This document shows, in pieces, positions 1 to 11,843 of a DNA stretch of 64,000 nucleotides. A program made the translations under genes and the position numbers. Below the pieces are notes generated by a model. The model worked only from the letters and a program-made list of their open reading frames with translations, was not told where the DNA came from and ran no database searches. The stretch's first letter is position 1, and every line of letters begins with the position of its first letter. The DNA is from Forficula auricularia (taxonomy: Eukaryota > Arthropoda > Insecta > Dermaptera > Forficulidae), in NCBI GenBank assembly GCA_024734495.1, contig JALMQS010000066.1, positions 4,927,490 through 4,991,489 on the forward strand, read 5' to 3'.

Positions 1-640
1 TTTGCTGCTGAAAATTTACTCATTAGCCATCCGTGCTCGTTTGATAAATCCGTAATAGTCTGATGCAGGTATATATTTTTATATAGAAATTGAGATAAAA
101 GTACATTATAATGGAGATTTATAAAACAAAAAGTCCTTAAATATGCGATTAGCTGTTGCGACAATGGCTGAAGAGAAAAACGTCAAAAATTACTAAAGTT
201 AACCCACCTTTTAGTTTAAATAAATGCGTTGTTGCCAGCTTGTTTTTAGTGTAATTTTTCATTATACATTTTTCATAATTTATTCATTTTTATCTCAGAA
301 ACTGTGTTGTATGGATTAAAATTTTCTTAAAAAATGTATTAGTTTTTTGTTAAATGTTAGTTTAGTTTTTTATAATAATGGTAAGAAGAGTTTCTTATAA
401 ACTTTCCGATATCCCGTATAGTGCAATGTATAGAGTCTAAAAAACTCTTTCTTTGGAATTTAATATCTCCGGAACTATATTGTTCATAAATTTCGTTTTA
501 CCACCAATCGATGCAGAATTATTTAAATAATAATCTGTTTAAATTTCAAAAAAATCTTAAGAAAACCCATATGGTGAAACAACTACCTTAACAGAGAAAT
601 AGTTTTATATTAATTGAAGTAGTTTTTGGAGACGGACTGG
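1..640. other. AT-rich intergenic DNA, nothing recognised
   Basis: No open frame of note, no splice-bounded coding island and no repeat shared with the rest of the window were seen here. Confidence 0.5.
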
Positions 641-712
641 TAAGTGAATTGAGTGGCAGTCCAAGGTTCAAAAAAGAGAAATAATTATATCTATCTTTTT
701 TTATTCAAAGCC

Positions 713-745
713 GACCTTTCGGAGATTTATTCCCTCCTTCTTCAG
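713..745 (-). ncRNA. hammerhead ribozyme-like core, left arm
   Basis: On the minus strand CTGAAGA (745-739) is followed by a GGAG...CTCC stem II and then GAAAGGTC (720-713). Flanks can pair as CAAA/TTTG beyond a small internal loop, giving a plausible stem I. CUGANGA and GAAA are the invariant hammerhead core. Helix III is minimal, so activity is uncertain. Confidence 0.45.
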
Positions 746-893
746 ACGTTTGAAAGGTCATTAAAAGAAATACAATGTGATCACTACGCCAAATTCTGCT
801 GAGAATGAAAAATTGAATAATATTGTTATTGTCACTGAGAGAGAGACAGAGGGGAATGTCACATGATATTTTATTCAGTGACCTTTTAAAACC

Positions 894-926
894 CTGAAGA
901 AGGAGGAAATAAACCTCCGAAACGTC
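894..926 (+). ncRNA. hammerhead ribozyme-like core, right arm
   Basis: CTGAAGA (894-900), a 5-bp stem II GGAGG/CCTCC, then GAAACGTC (919-926). Stem II is longer than in the partner arm but both are paired. The bases next to the core in stem I (C893, A927) do not pair, so this copy looks decayed. Confidence 0.4.
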
Positions 927-1119
927 AGCTTAGATAAAAAAATAGATATTTATAATTATCTCTATTTTTTGAATGACTTGGACTGCTTCATCAAAATCCA
1001 TTCAATTTACTTTTATAAAATTTTGAATTGTTCGGAAAATTTTTTCGTCTCCGTCCTCGAAAATAATTACTAACTACATAGGTTCATCTCTCTCTCTTTA
1101 GATACCCATAAACTAAACA

Positions 1120-1418
1120 TTTTTTTTATTTTTTTTTATGATAATGATGAGAGAGGAGCTGCACCAAAAAGGTGCAACCCCCAAAAGGTTCGGGTTGTCC
1201 TCCATCGTAAAAAAGAAGAAGAAAGTCTTATACGGGTTGGGCGGGGGGTCGATAGTATCTCTGGATACGGGTCTTAAATAGCTGAAGGTTATAAGTCGCG
1301 GGAAAGATGGTGGCAGGGGGCGAGTTCCAGTTCTCTGCAGAGTCATAGGAGAACAGAGTTGGCGAAAGCGCTTGTTCGACTTTTATCCAATTTGACAGCG
1401 AAAAGGGTGCCGCACTGT
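1120..1418 (-). mobile_element. 3' end of a jockey/CR1-like LINE, 5' truncated
   Basis: On the minus strand the first about 190 bases encode the extreme C-terminus of a non-LTR reverse transcriptase (residues such as YNLQLFKTRIQRYYRP), followed by a stop at 1,228, a short 3' UTR and an A-rich tail (T-run 1,121-1,137 on the + strand). A second copy of the same family lies at 27,910-28,397. The family assignment rests on the conserved WNSLPxxIFPxTYNLQLFKxR-type ending common in insect jockey-like elements. The fragment is inactive. Confidence 0.75.
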
Positions 1419-1535
1419 AAAACAGTGGCGTAGCCAGAAAATTTCCTTGGGGGGGGCTAATCCACAAAGCAAAATATTTAGTGGGAATTTTACTGTAAAA
1501 ATATCTCTATTAGAAATAGTATGAAGAGCGTGGAT

Positions 1536-1635
1536 NNNNNNNNNNNNNNNNNNNNNNNNNNNNNNNNNNNNNNNNNNNNNNNNNNNNNNNNNNNNNNNNN
1601 NNNNNNNNNNNNNNNNNNNNNNNNNNNNNNNNNNN
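1536..1635. other. assembly gap (100 N)
   Basis: Exactly 100 N, the conventional unknown-size scaffold gap. The bases just before it (1,423-1,535) start like a hAT-type terminal sequence (cagtggcgtagccag), cut by the gap. The contig starting at 1,636 begins in mid-repeat. Confidence 0.95.
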
Positions 1636-2030
1636 CACCCCTAAGGTACCCCCTTTCCAATAAAAAAAGAATCATCGAAATCGGTCCACGTGACAAAAAG
1701 TTCTCGCCGAACATACATAAAATAAATAAATATTTAGATATTTTGACTATCTTAGAGCTATAATGATTCAAACGCAGAAAGAATCATCAAAATCGGTTCA
1801 TAAACAAAGAAGTTATGGGTGAACAAACATATCAAAAAAGGTCCAATACCAATAAAAAAATAAAGTAAAAAAAAAAAAACAGGACCAATCGGAAACTATA
1901 CTGAACTCAATGCAAAAAAAAACCCATCAAAATCGGTTCACAATTGGCGAAGTTATCAGGTAACATAGACAGAAAAAAAAAATCAGTCGAATTGAGAATC
2001 TCCTCCCTTTTTGAAGTAGGTTAAAAAAAT
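1636..2030 (+). repeat. ACCGACTTC-family repeat, + orientation
   Basis: Matches the reverse complement of 43,013-43,290: phrases such as atcgaaatcggttcataaac, gggaccaatcgga and acaattggcg recur in the same order, and it ends in ctttttgaagtaggtt. A shorter piece is at 27,770-27,905. Its first bases continue naturally from the sequence that ends at 30,390. Confidence 0.7.
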
Positions 2031-2399
2031 TTTTTAAATTTTGAGCGACCTCTATAAATTGAAATATCTACTTGAAATTTTCAAAATATTTATAATTTTT
2101 CAACGTAGGCAATATGACGAGAAAAAAATTCAATTTTCTACCATTTTGGAAATTTTTAAAAATCTTAAGTGAACTCTTAAAATTTTTTAATAGAGCTGAT
2201 TTTTGGTGAGCATTTTAAAAACATGTTTAATTAAATTATTTTCATGCAAGACCAAAAATAAAAAAATATTCGTTTTTTGAGCCACTTTAATATTTATATA
2301 ATATATGCTTGTAATTGAATATCATGGTGATCGAACCTCTTGAATTTATCTAATAAATTCTAAAAAAGAATAAATATTATGCATTGATAAATAATTATT

Positions 2400-2893
2400 A
2401 GTACCTGGAGCACCGAGCGATGCTCGGTAACTTTTTGCCTCTAAATAGCTTAAGTTTCAAATTTCAAGACTCTGCGACTTACCGAAGACGATATATGGAT
2501 GATTAAAATATTTATTTTACGACACTCCTAATTTACACCCCCTTCCTTTTTTCCAATCGGATTAAAATCTAAACACGACTAATAACTCATGAGACTTGAT
2601 AAGTACACCAGTTTTAAAAAATCGTTATTGCCGTTTTTGAGTTTTTTTCATGTAAATGTCCACTTCCGGTATTCCGATTTGAAACAAAAACTTGCTAGCC
2701 TATATCGAACTTAAGTTTCGAATTTCGTAGAACTGAGATTTATGGTTGCGAAACGCAGGGAGGTACATACTTACGTATGTAAACATGAACTTCAGGTACT
2801 TCTATTTTAGCCAAAATCTTGTGGTACTTCTTGTACCCTCTAGATAGCTTAAGTTTCAGATTTCAAGGCTCTGTGACTTACCGAAGACGAAGT
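2400..2893 (+). repeat. Dispersed repeat with internal tandem copies
   Basis: The phrase tagcttaagtttcaaatttcaa followed by ctctg.gacttaccg is repeated near 2,445 and 2,845, and a related piece lies at 60,010-60,120. No coding capacity was recognised. Confidence 0.5.
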
Positions 2894-3030
2894 TGCAAGA
2901 GGTGGCCGAATACTATATACCCCTACAGCTCAATTCATGCCAACATGAGTGCTAGATATGGTTAACTACTTTCTAGGCGCTTCGATAAAATTTCGAGACT
3001 TTGATTGAATACCTTGACCTGTAAATATAA
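2894..3030 (+). repeat. 137-bp dispersed repeat, copy 1
   Basis: Nearly identical to 29,509-29,645 (both begin gcaagaggtggccgaatact and end in tgacctgtaaa). The family is unknown. Confidence 0.7.
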
Positions 3031-3982
3031 ATATAAAATTTATATATATATATGCTTGAAATAGAATAGCAAATTCACTCCTCTTGACATCTGATGGCGG
3101 AAAGTTATTGAGGAAACAATTTCTATTCTCCCATAAGAACAACGCATTTACTTCTCTGTTAACTATAGAGCCTTTGATTTTCACCAATAAAACATTTGTT
3201 TATTTTGATTGTGGTTCTAAATCAACATCTCTTGGGTAATTTACGTTCTCAGATTTGAAAACAGTTTATTACTGCAGATACAAGCAAAACCGACTCGAGC
3301 TAATTAAATTGCTCCTCCGCTTTAATTTTAACTAGTCCTGTTTACTTTTTATTTCTTTTCATTCTCCTTTTTATGTAATAAATTATCATCTCTCTCTCTC
3401 GCTCTCTTCTATTATATATGTTTATAAATGTTTCGCATAAAACTCAAAGAATCGGCTATCGAGAATTATTCGTGGAGAAATATTCAATGTTCTTTTGAGT
3501 GCTCCAATTTAAATTTACTACCACTGTGGGACGTGATTTAATCTGCAGCTAGATCGGAATTAAATGCATGTTTTCCATTCGGATGATCAGAGAAGCTCGC
3601 CCCCTTGGCGCCGAAATATCGTTAATGAGCATCATTCGATAAGTCTAAATTGTTAGCAGAGCGCCTAATAAACCAAGACTCTCGAACTTCCCTGACCTAG
3701 CTCATTTCATGGGATTCCAAGGAAACTTTCCAAATGGTTCGATTTTGTCATTAATCCACTTAATGAATTCTACATTTTCAAAACTAATCTAAATTTGGAA
3801 TCGGCCTTAGAATATTGGCTGAACAATCAAAAGGATTTTTTTATTATAGTGTATTTCTATAAATCATACTAAATAATACAAAATACAAATAAAATTAATA
3901 ATTTGTTCTATTAAAGAGAACCTGGCGTTTTATTCACTCACAATCCGCTGGGCAGGGAAAGATGAAATTTGGAGTGTATGTT
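3031..3982. other. No gene; GC-richer single-copy block at about 3,530-3,740
   Basis: Mostly AT-rich. The segment 3,530-3,740 is less AT-rich, contains no open frame and shows no repeat elsewhere except its scrambled counterpart near 32,000-32,150. It may be a regulatory or otherwise conserved block, but nothing in the sequence proves it. Confidence 0.35.
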
Positions 3983-4327
3983 AGGGTGACCAGATATTGA
4001 CATAGTCCAAGTAGGACATTTGAAGTTTTATAACGCATCCTAGTAGGACAATTGACAACCCAGCTTAAAACAATAAAAATCGAAGGTAGAAAAAAGAAAA
4101 CACTAAAAGTTGATAAGTAACTAATTGTAAATTGATATAGGATATACTACTCTTGTTGTTTTAACTACTACTACTACTTACTACTACTCTTTGTTGCAAT
4201 TGTATCCATTATTTAATATAAGTAGTTATCTGTGAAAGTATGACATTTCCGTTAGGCGGTAGGACATAGGACAAAGGGTTTAATTGTAGGACATGTACAG
4301 CCAAAGTAGGACGGATAGTCACCCTGT
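3983..4327. mobile_element. hAT-like non-autonomous element
   Basis: Ends agggtgaccag and the inverted agtcaccctg, with internal repeats of taggaca. Flanks gtgtatgt and ttgtatga resemble a decayed 8-bp target duplication. The terminal sequence resembles many hAT elements. No transposase remains. Confidence 0.5.
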
Positions 4328-4579
4328 TGTATGATCTTTCTACGATTTAAGATTGATATAAGAAGGGATTATATAAAACTGCTATATCAATAGACCGTAA
4401 TGTTGTTTCATTTTAATAAATTAATTACTATTTAGTACTTAATACTTAAATACAATACATAATTTTTTAACACTGTGACCAGTTTAAATGATTAGTTTTT
4501 CTTTCTAAAGAGCATTAAGTACCTAATTTTGTTTAGATTTATTTCTATTATACATTGAAGATTGAAAGGAGTTATAATT

Positions 4580-4905
4580 AGTAGATTGTGGAGTTGGTGC
4601 AAGGTGAAACATCTTTAATAAAGATAAGAGGAAATAAATATTATATTTAATATTGATTTACTATGAGCTAAGGATACTAGTTCACTTATTTCACATTAAA
4701 ATTAAAAAATTAAAAGATGTAAAAAAATTTTTTTCTTTTTCAATATATATATTTCGGGCTATCAACCCATCTTCAGGAAGTACAGAAAGTAACCTTTTAA
4801 TTTTTTAATTTTAATGTTAAATAAGTGACCTAGTATCCTTAGCTCATAGTAAATCAATATTAAATATAATATTTATTTACTCTTATCTTTAAGAAAGGAG
4901 TTATG
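4580..4905. mobile_element. Penelope-like foldback
   Basis: Arms 4,615-4,705 and 4,793-4,890 are inverted copies. The centre carries CTGAAGA, a GGG...CCC hairpin and GAAATATA on the minus strand (4,776-4,752), a weak hammerhead-like motif. The entry phrase ggtgcaaggtgaaacatc recurs at 59,843. A scrambled copy lies near 32,870-33,050. Confidence 0.5.
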
Positions 4906-5570
4906 ATTAAGTAAAATGAGTCTTTTCAAATGAGCTGAAATGATTTGATAAATAAATAATGAAATACTATGAGTGGTTTGCTTAGGCTCATTTCTTAATC
5001 ACTTAAATTAAATTATTATTGATAAATCCCGGGATATCCGGGACAAACATGTATCTTATCCCGAAATACTGGGATGATGAAAATGCCAAATCCCTAAAAC
5101 GCAATATTTTGTATCAGTATCATAAATCATAACTAACAGTGTCACCATTTGTGTCACAATCTCGGTCAGGGATCCCTAAAGTTTTTAGAAATAGGGCCAC
5201 ATGTGAAAATTGAAAACTATGGACGGGCTACCATAGATATAACATATTCTAGGGAAATGATATACCTATTAATAATTTGCTATTATATGGCATTAATATT
5301 TAATATAGTGAATATGTGTGAACTAATTCTGTGGTAGTCGCTGGCGGGATGGAAAATGTTTCAAATGGCCCGCGGGTCGTAGTTGGAGACCCCTGGTCTA
5401 GATCATTCCAAGTATTTTTTTTTTAATTTAGCAAAGAAGGCCAACTTGGAAATTACAAAAATTAACCAGGGGCGAAATTGGGAAAAATATACTAGACTCT
5501 TTTCAAATTTAGTTTTAGTTTAGCGATGTACGCGTAGAATTGTACCCATTTTAAGACTAAAAAGTAAAAA

Positions 5571-5822
5571 AAAATTATAGTTTGAAAACTAAAAAAAACG
5601 GTTTTGTCAGTAACGCACTAAAAAGTATAAAATAATGTAATAAACTTTTTCAATAACTAAGTCAAAAAGCGTGGGGTACTATAAAAATACATGCGCTTCT
5701 CAAAGAAGTGCCCCATGCTTTTTGAATTAGTCATTGGACATAAAAAACTTTATTACATTATTTTGTTCTTTTTAGTGCGTTACTGACCTTACTTTTTTAG
5801 TTTTTTTAAACTATAATTTTTA
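5571..5822. repeat. Inverted repeat (about 100-bp arms)
   Basis: Left arm 5,571-5,672 and right arm 5,709-5,822 are complementary, including gtcagtaacgcac and gtgcgttactgac, around a short loop. Consistent with a MITE or foldback. No target duplication was identified. Confidence 0.65.
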
Positions 5823-6822
5823 GGAGAAAAAGAATTTAATTTTTAGGATAAAATCCTAGATTTTTATATACATTGGTTTTTAACCAGAGCTGATTTTTGA
5901 AAAACATTCCAACTATTTTCAAAAAAAAGATGCTCAAATCTTTAGTTAAATAATTTTTAATTGACAAAGACTAAATAACATAATCAAAATTGTATTTGAT
6001 AATTCTAAAACGAATTGAGATATCTGTATAAGTAATTGTTTCTTAATCCATGGTAAAATTGATATTTTTCTCTAAATATAGCGTGGGTGGTGAATCACCG
6101 TTCGTCACGAATTGTGGCTTTCTATATTTTCATTCGCCAATTTAGCTATATGTATTCATTTTTGAAGAGTTATTGATCTCTCATTTCTTGGAAAGATCTA
6201 GAGAATGGCCCCTAATACGGAATCTGAGTTGTTATAGATAATTTATATTCGAATTCAATAGAGGATACTCGAGATTTATCTAGTAAAATCAAATTCTATT
6301 AAACAATCGGCAAAATGAATTAAAATATATTCCATCGAGTGCTATATTATTTTCATCTAGGCATAAATCGTTGATTAAATATGATGAAAATAATCGCTTT
6401 AACTATTGTTTTTAATGAACGCTTTTAAATTTAACTTTAATTTAATAATTTGATTAAAGGTTTTAATCTGGTGGGGTCTCAGTCAGGCTAGTTCACCCCA
6501 AAATCCCGAGAGCCTAAAACCCCGAGAGCCAAAATCCCGACATGTATTCATTGGCTAGAAAATGAATTCTTTGACGAGAGGGATTATTCAAAACATAAAT
6601 ATTTTTTAATATTTTTCCATTTTGGAGCTAGAAACACAAATATTTAAAAACAACATTTTAACCTGTAAACATTAAAGAAAAAATTTACTCTTTCTAAATT
6701 AAGTGATTTATAAATTAAGTGAGTGTTTTACATTTAAATTAATTAACAATATCAAAAATCAGATTGAACTAAGGAGTCAGTAATAATTGTTTCTGTTAAT
6801 AGACGTATAGACTATTCCACCC

Positions 6823-7110
6823 ATGCGCGGATCCAGGGGGGGGGGGGGGGGGCGATGGAGGCGACAGCCCCCCCCAAAGCATTGGAGATCAACATTTTTT
6901 ATATGTTTATTTAATTTTTTTTTTATAACATTAAATTTAAATTTTAAAATTGGAAGAAAATAAAGTACTATGTGGGGGGGGGGGGGCGGCGTCTCTGACC
7001 CCCCCCCCCCTCCACTTGGACAATTCGACCGTGACACACTTCCGAGATCAAAAGTAGATCTTATATACCGGCGACCGCCCCCCCAAATCAGAGGTCTGGA
7101 TCCGCGCCTG
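6823..7110. mobile_element. hAT-type MITE with 8-bp target duplication
   Basis: Terminal inverted repeats gcgcggatccag / ctggatccgcgc are flanked by a perfect 8-bp duplication ttccaccc at 6,815-6,822 and 7,111-7,118, the length expected for hAT. The interior is dominated by G- and C-runs. Confidence 0.75.
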
Positions 7111-7199
7111 TTCCACCCCTACATATAAATTCGAATATGTGAAAGTCGTCGCTGGTTTGGCTCGGTTAGATATTCCACCCCTACATATAAATTCGAATA

Positions 7200-7990
7200 T
7201 CACTATGTTAAGATTTGCCGATGACAATTTCCCTTCTTTGAAGCAACAAAAAAGAATTAGAGGACGCACTGAATGGAATTAACCAAATCCTAATAGAAGA
7301 AATTAAAATGAAAATAAACAAGAATAAAACCAAGGTCCTAGTTTGTAAAAAGAAAGAACAAACGAGACAGGAATACATCAAAATTAACCAAGAAAACATA
7401 GGAGTTAAGGAATTCCGCTATCTAGGAAGTAAAATCACATGGGATGGGAGGAGCGAAAACGAAATTAAATCAAGAATTGCCCAAGCAAAAATGGGGTTTA
7501 ATTCAAAACAAAAACTGCTATGCTCCTCCTCAATCAGCTTAGAAAACAGGAAGATGCTATTGAAGACATATGTATGGAGCATAGCCATGTACGGGTGTGA
7601 AACCTGGACAATTGGAGAAGCGGAGAGAAAAAGATTGGAAGCTTTCGAAATGTGGTGCTACAGAAGAATGATGAATATCAAATGGATGGATAGAATTACA
7701 AATGAAGAAGTTCTTGGAAGAATCGGAGAAAGAAGAATCTTGTGGAAGAGTCTGAAGAAGAGAAGAGGTCAGATGATGGGGCACACACTGAGATAAGGGG
7801 ACTGATTAGGGATATCTTGGAAGGGGAGGTGGGAAAGAAAAGAGGAAGGGCCAGATTAAAATATTTCGACCAAATAATTGGGGATATGGGATGCGAGACA
7901 TTTAGAGAGGTCAAACAGCTGGCGGGGGACAGAGTCGAGTGGAGACGGTTGTGTCAAATCAATCTTAGGACTGTGTACTCAATGATGATG
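7200..7990 (+). pseudogene. LINE reverse transcriptase, 3' half, frameshifted
   Basis: This is a 5'-truncated non-LTR retrotransposon. The reading starts at the RT active site: RFAD-D is encoded at 7,211-7,225. It continues through KINKNKTKVLVC, YLGSKITWDG and the hallmark YGCETWTIGEAERKRLEAF, and ends in the tail VEWRRL. The protein would normally be continuous; here it is broken by a frameshift near 7,230 and a second near 7,795, so the open frames are 7,308-7,796 and, one frame over, 7,742-about 7,960. The 3' end is a short (ATG)n tract at 7,981-7,991, as in several insect LINE clades. It is flanked by copies of the same 39-40 bp sequence (7,135-7,173 and 7,991-8,030), an unusually long target duplication, with a 5' filler repeating ttccacccctacatataaat. 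Not active. Its scrambled equivalent is seen near 35,411. Confidence 0.85.
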
Positions 7991-8010
7991 ATATGTGAAA
8001 GTCGTCGCCG

Positions 8011-8186
8011 GTTCGGCTCGGTTAGGATATTTTCACTTCGGCTAGGTTCGTTTCATATACCTTCATTTCGCCAAGGACTGGCATTTAGGCGGTTCGATTG
8101 CTGACGCCAACATTCCCATCTACCAGCCCGAAATGGAGGTATTCGAAACGAACCGAGCCGAACTGAATATATCCTAACCGAACCTC
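8011..8186. repeat. Foldback MITE with about 58-bp arms
   Basis: Arms 8,011-8,070 and 8,129-8,186 are inverted (ggttcggctcggttaggata against tatcctaaccgaacc). The LINE above inserted at its left edge. Confidence 0.65.
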
Positions 8187-8432
8187 ACGAGGTTTAGTCC
8201 AGGCGTGTTGTGTTTCGGGGCCCCATTTTTTTTCTAATCAACTACACATAAAAAAACCGAAAACACTCGGGTGGCACTAATGGTGTTAAAAAAAGCTTGG
8301 GACCCAAACAACTTTTGCAAAAAAATAAAATAAATAAATAATTACTACTCATTGGTTTTGTAACGAGGTTGGCGCACATAATGTCGGGATTTTGACATTC
8401 GGAATTTTGGGTGCCAACCTAGTCAGACCCAG

Positions 8433-9082
8433 TATGTTTTCTTGTGATATCTAATTAATCCAAATAAATATAAACTTTACATTAATCCTTGTTCTTAGTC
8501 ACATTCGTAAAGGTAATGTGTATGTGAATAATACAAACCGATTTGGAAATGATCATTTTCGTCTCCGGTATTTTTTTCTTTCTTGATGCTTGTAAACAAC
8601 ATCGACCAATCTCGAGCTCAACTACCTAAAATCTATATTGTAAGGTTAAAGACATGGGTTATTTTTTGGCTTGGGTTCCGTCGTCGATTTCATTGAGAAG
8701 CAACCTCTTCTCGCCACCTCGCCCGTCTCCTTCCTTCCTCCCTCGTTATTTTTGCAAAGCCACTGAGAAATTTTAATGAAGGTCGCGTGAAAAAAGTTCG
8801 GCCAACTCATTGAAAAGTTTTCAAGAAAATTTCTGTTAAAAAAATAAAGGGAGAGAAAAAACAACGAAACTTTATCCAGTCAAAGTAAAAGTTTTTAAGT
8901 GAATTAATTTAATATATTGTATATTTTAGAGCTAATTTGTTCAGTGAGTATAAAGAATATGAGAAAGTTTGAGAATGAATTATTTAACAAGAAAATTGAT
9001 TGAACGTGAAAATTTATTCGCTATTATTTATTTCTCTCATATATAAAATACGAGTAAAATAAAATATGGCTCTTATCTTAAA
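8433..9082. other. No gene recognised
   Basis: AT-rich with one C/T-rich patch at 8,700-8,750. The small minus-strand frame here is low-complexity and unsupported. Confidence 0.4.
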
Positions 9083-10010
9083 TAAGCTGATGTGGCCATC
9101 CACATGACATTACCATAAAACTAGTCCCTCTCTTTTATTTATTTAATAAAATTATTTATAATTATTTACTAAAGAACCCCCCCCCCCCCTCAATTTTGAG
9201 CCTATTATCAATTAATAATATCTCCTTTTAATTATGGGGCTATTTTATTAGAAATATCAGCTTTCTTCGATTTTTGTTTGAAAATATTTTTGAACTCCCT
9301 CTTTTTGGTCACTCTCAAATTCATATATTGAGTCATTAGTCAGAGGTTGTATAGGGTGCATATGCGAAATTTCTTACAAATCGATTAAGTGTCTAGGACT
9401 TATATAGATAAATTTTTTGAACCCCCCCCCCCAATTTTGGCTCCCAAAAAAAATAGTAAATCTCTTTTTACTTTATCCAATGCAAAGCATGGGTAAAGTA
9501 TTGTAATCGCTCTCGGGGCAAGCGTGGCTTCAAAGGGTCCTCAGGTAAAGACTACGGAACCCATGGACTCAATTAAAGTCACAAATTGTAGTATTCAATT
9601 AGGTTGAATTTTAGCACGTGACGGTTTTGCCAAAAATTACATGGGGTCTCGTCGAGAGGCCAAAAAGTGCGATTTTTTCATTTAGTGCGTGCGGATGGAT
9701 GTATGTATGTATGTATGTATGGATGTATGTTATCGTTTATTTGGCCCACGATTTTTTCCACACCGTTGCACCGATTGAAATGAAATTGAAAACCTAGCAT
9801 TCTTTTAACAAAATGAAGCGCTGATTAGTTTTTGGTACATATCGGCCCACAAACATTAGTACTTTATTTCAGTACTTTTTTAGTTTTTTCTAAATATCTT
9901 GAAAATGACTTAACCAATTTTGATGAAATTTAATATCCTAATTAAGTACCTTGGGGACCACAAAAAAGGTTAAATAAAGTTTTTAGTAAAATTATATTTT
10001 AAAGTACTTT
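9083..10010. repeat. Dispersed repeat A with B-type end
   Basis: It begins with the inverted end of repeat B (aagctgatgtggccatccac). From 9,472 it carries ctttatccaatgc...gtattgtaatcg, then ggggtctcgtcgagaggcca and a (TATG)n patch. Copies of this second half occur at 16,180-16,490 and 57,890-58,050. Its head is related to the head of repeat B, so A and B probably share ancestry. Confidence 0.55.
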
Positions 10011-10198
10011 ACTCTAAAGTAAGATAGTACTTTTTTAATTTTTAAATTCTTTAAAATTTATTCATTTGAACGTTTTAATATAGCTCATTTAGCCTTGATT
10101 AAATAAGAATGGATAGGCTTCTCTCTGTGAAATGCTAAAAATTTGGGAGGAAATTTTATAAGTTATCATAGCAACTGCGTTGTTTTCTTATCCCTTAC

Positions 10199-10700
10199 CT
10201 TTGCTGAAGGCATCGACTAAATAGCGATTGATTCTCATCTAATACTTGAAGAATAACCATTCTATATTGGATTTTTGACGTTTCGGTTTTTATTGGTAAC
10301 TATTGCTGAAGACATGGAGGAATCGACTTAAAATCAAAAATAGCGATTGATTCTCATCTAATACTTGAGAAATATCCATTCTATATTGGATTTTTGACGT
10401 TTCGGTTTTTATTGGTAACCATTGCTGAAGACATAGAGGAATCGACTTTAAACCAAAAATAGCGATTGATTCTCATCTAGTACTTGAGGAATAACCATTC
10501 TATATTGGATTTTTGACGTTTCGGTTTTTATTGGTAACCATTGCTGAAGACATAGAGGAATCGACTTAAAATCAAAAATAGCGATTGATTCTCATAGAGG
10601 AATAACCTTATTGCATTCCATTTTTGATGTTTTGACTATTAATGGCAACCTCTACTGAAAACGTGGAAGAATCGACTTAAAATCAAAAAGACTAAATTCT
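10199..10700 (+). repeat. Tandem repeat D, about 118-bp units, four units
   Basis: The unit contains gaataaccattctatattgg, gacgtttcggttttta and gaagacat.gaggaatcgac and is repeated at about 10,260, 10,370, 10,490 and 10,600. Isolated units also lie at 11,500-11,730 and 52,325-52,610, each time inside another element, so the unit is itself mobile or carried as cargo. Confidence 0.7.
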
Positions 10701-10967
10701 TTTTTGGTAAACAACTCAAGCTTGACAATTAAAAAATAATTTAAAGTACAATAAAATGTTTTAAATTGTTTAAAATGTTATTCCAAATGATAATAAAAAT
10801 AAATATTTAAATTAAATTTACCCTGAATTAGCATAATTTTATTTAAAAAGAAAAAATATTGGTGGGCCAATTGAGATGGGACGGGGCTCGTATATTCATT
10901 GTTTTTTTGTTTTTAATTGTATTTTTCTGTTCATTCTTTTTATTTTTGTAAATATTTTTAAAAAAAA

Positions 10968-11260
<293 letters not shown>

Positions 11261-11280
11261 CTTTCACTCAGGGCCAAAAG

Positions 11281-11843
11281 CTCATCAATTTTTTTATATT
11301 TTCTTCGGGATAACTTTAGAAATCTCGTCATCCATTGCCGGACACTTATGACAGTTGCTACCCCTGCCAGACACCCCTAAACTTTAATAAATTATAATTA
11401 TACTTTCGTTATAATATAGAAGATAAATTTTATATATCTTACTTGGCGACCTATAAAAAAATGTTACCTCAATAGGCGGACAGTTTTAATGGTTTTTACA
11501 TAGATTTTTGACATTTCGGTTATTATTGATAACCATTGGTGAAGACATGGAGGAATCGACTTAAAATCAAAAATAACCATCGATTCTTATCTAATACTAG
11601 AGGAATAACCTTATTGCATTCTATTTTTGTTGTTTTGACTATTAATGACAACTTCTACTGAAAAACGTGGAAGAATCGACTTAAAATCAAAAAGACTAAA
11701 TTCTTTTATGGCAAACCACTCAAGCTTGAGTTTCTTAAAGTTTAGGGGTGTCTGGCAGGGGTAGCAACTGTCACAAGTGTCCGGCAATGGATGACGAGAT
11801 TTCTAAAGTTATCCCGAAGAAAATATAAAAAAATTGAGCTTTA
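11281..11843. mobile_element. MITE with about 108-bp terminal inverted repeats
   Basis: Arms 11,281-11,390 and 11,735-11,843 are near-perfect inverted copies (tgccggacactt, gctacccctgcc). The interior holds two repeat D units. No coding capacity. Confidence 0.75.

Larger units (their letters stand above)
641..1012. mobile_element. Penelope-like or retrozyme-type foldback with paired hammerhead-like motifs
   Basis: Two arms (about 641-775 and 885-1,012) are inverted copies of each other. Each arm carries the same block: a purine-rich hairpin, then GAAA and an A-rich tail. The arms differ inside the hairpin but keep it paired (GGAG/CTCC against GGAGG/CCTCC), which points to an RNA structure under constraint when the elements were active. 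No protein remains. Confidence 0.6.
6474..8432. mobile_element. Old TIR element enlarged by nested insertions
   Basis: Left end gtctcagtcaggctag...caccccaaaatcccga and right end (inverted) gggtctgactagg...cacccaaaattccga are similar. The intervening 1.9 kb is mostly later insertions (hAT MITE, LINE, foldback). Similarity of the ends is imperfect, so this call is moderate. Confidence 0.4.

Noticed and set aside
1490..1771. Open frames running through the 100-N gap
   Set aside because: The middle is unknown sequence and the ends are repeat fragments.
9700..9735. (TATG)n as a possible regulatory or CRISPR-like array
   Set aside because: A simple microsatellite inside a dispersed repeat; no spacers.
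10199..10700. Hammerhead in repeat D (CCGAAACGTC on the minus strand)
   Set aside because: The position expected for CUGANGA reads CAGCAAT, so the core is not met; possibly a decayed relative.
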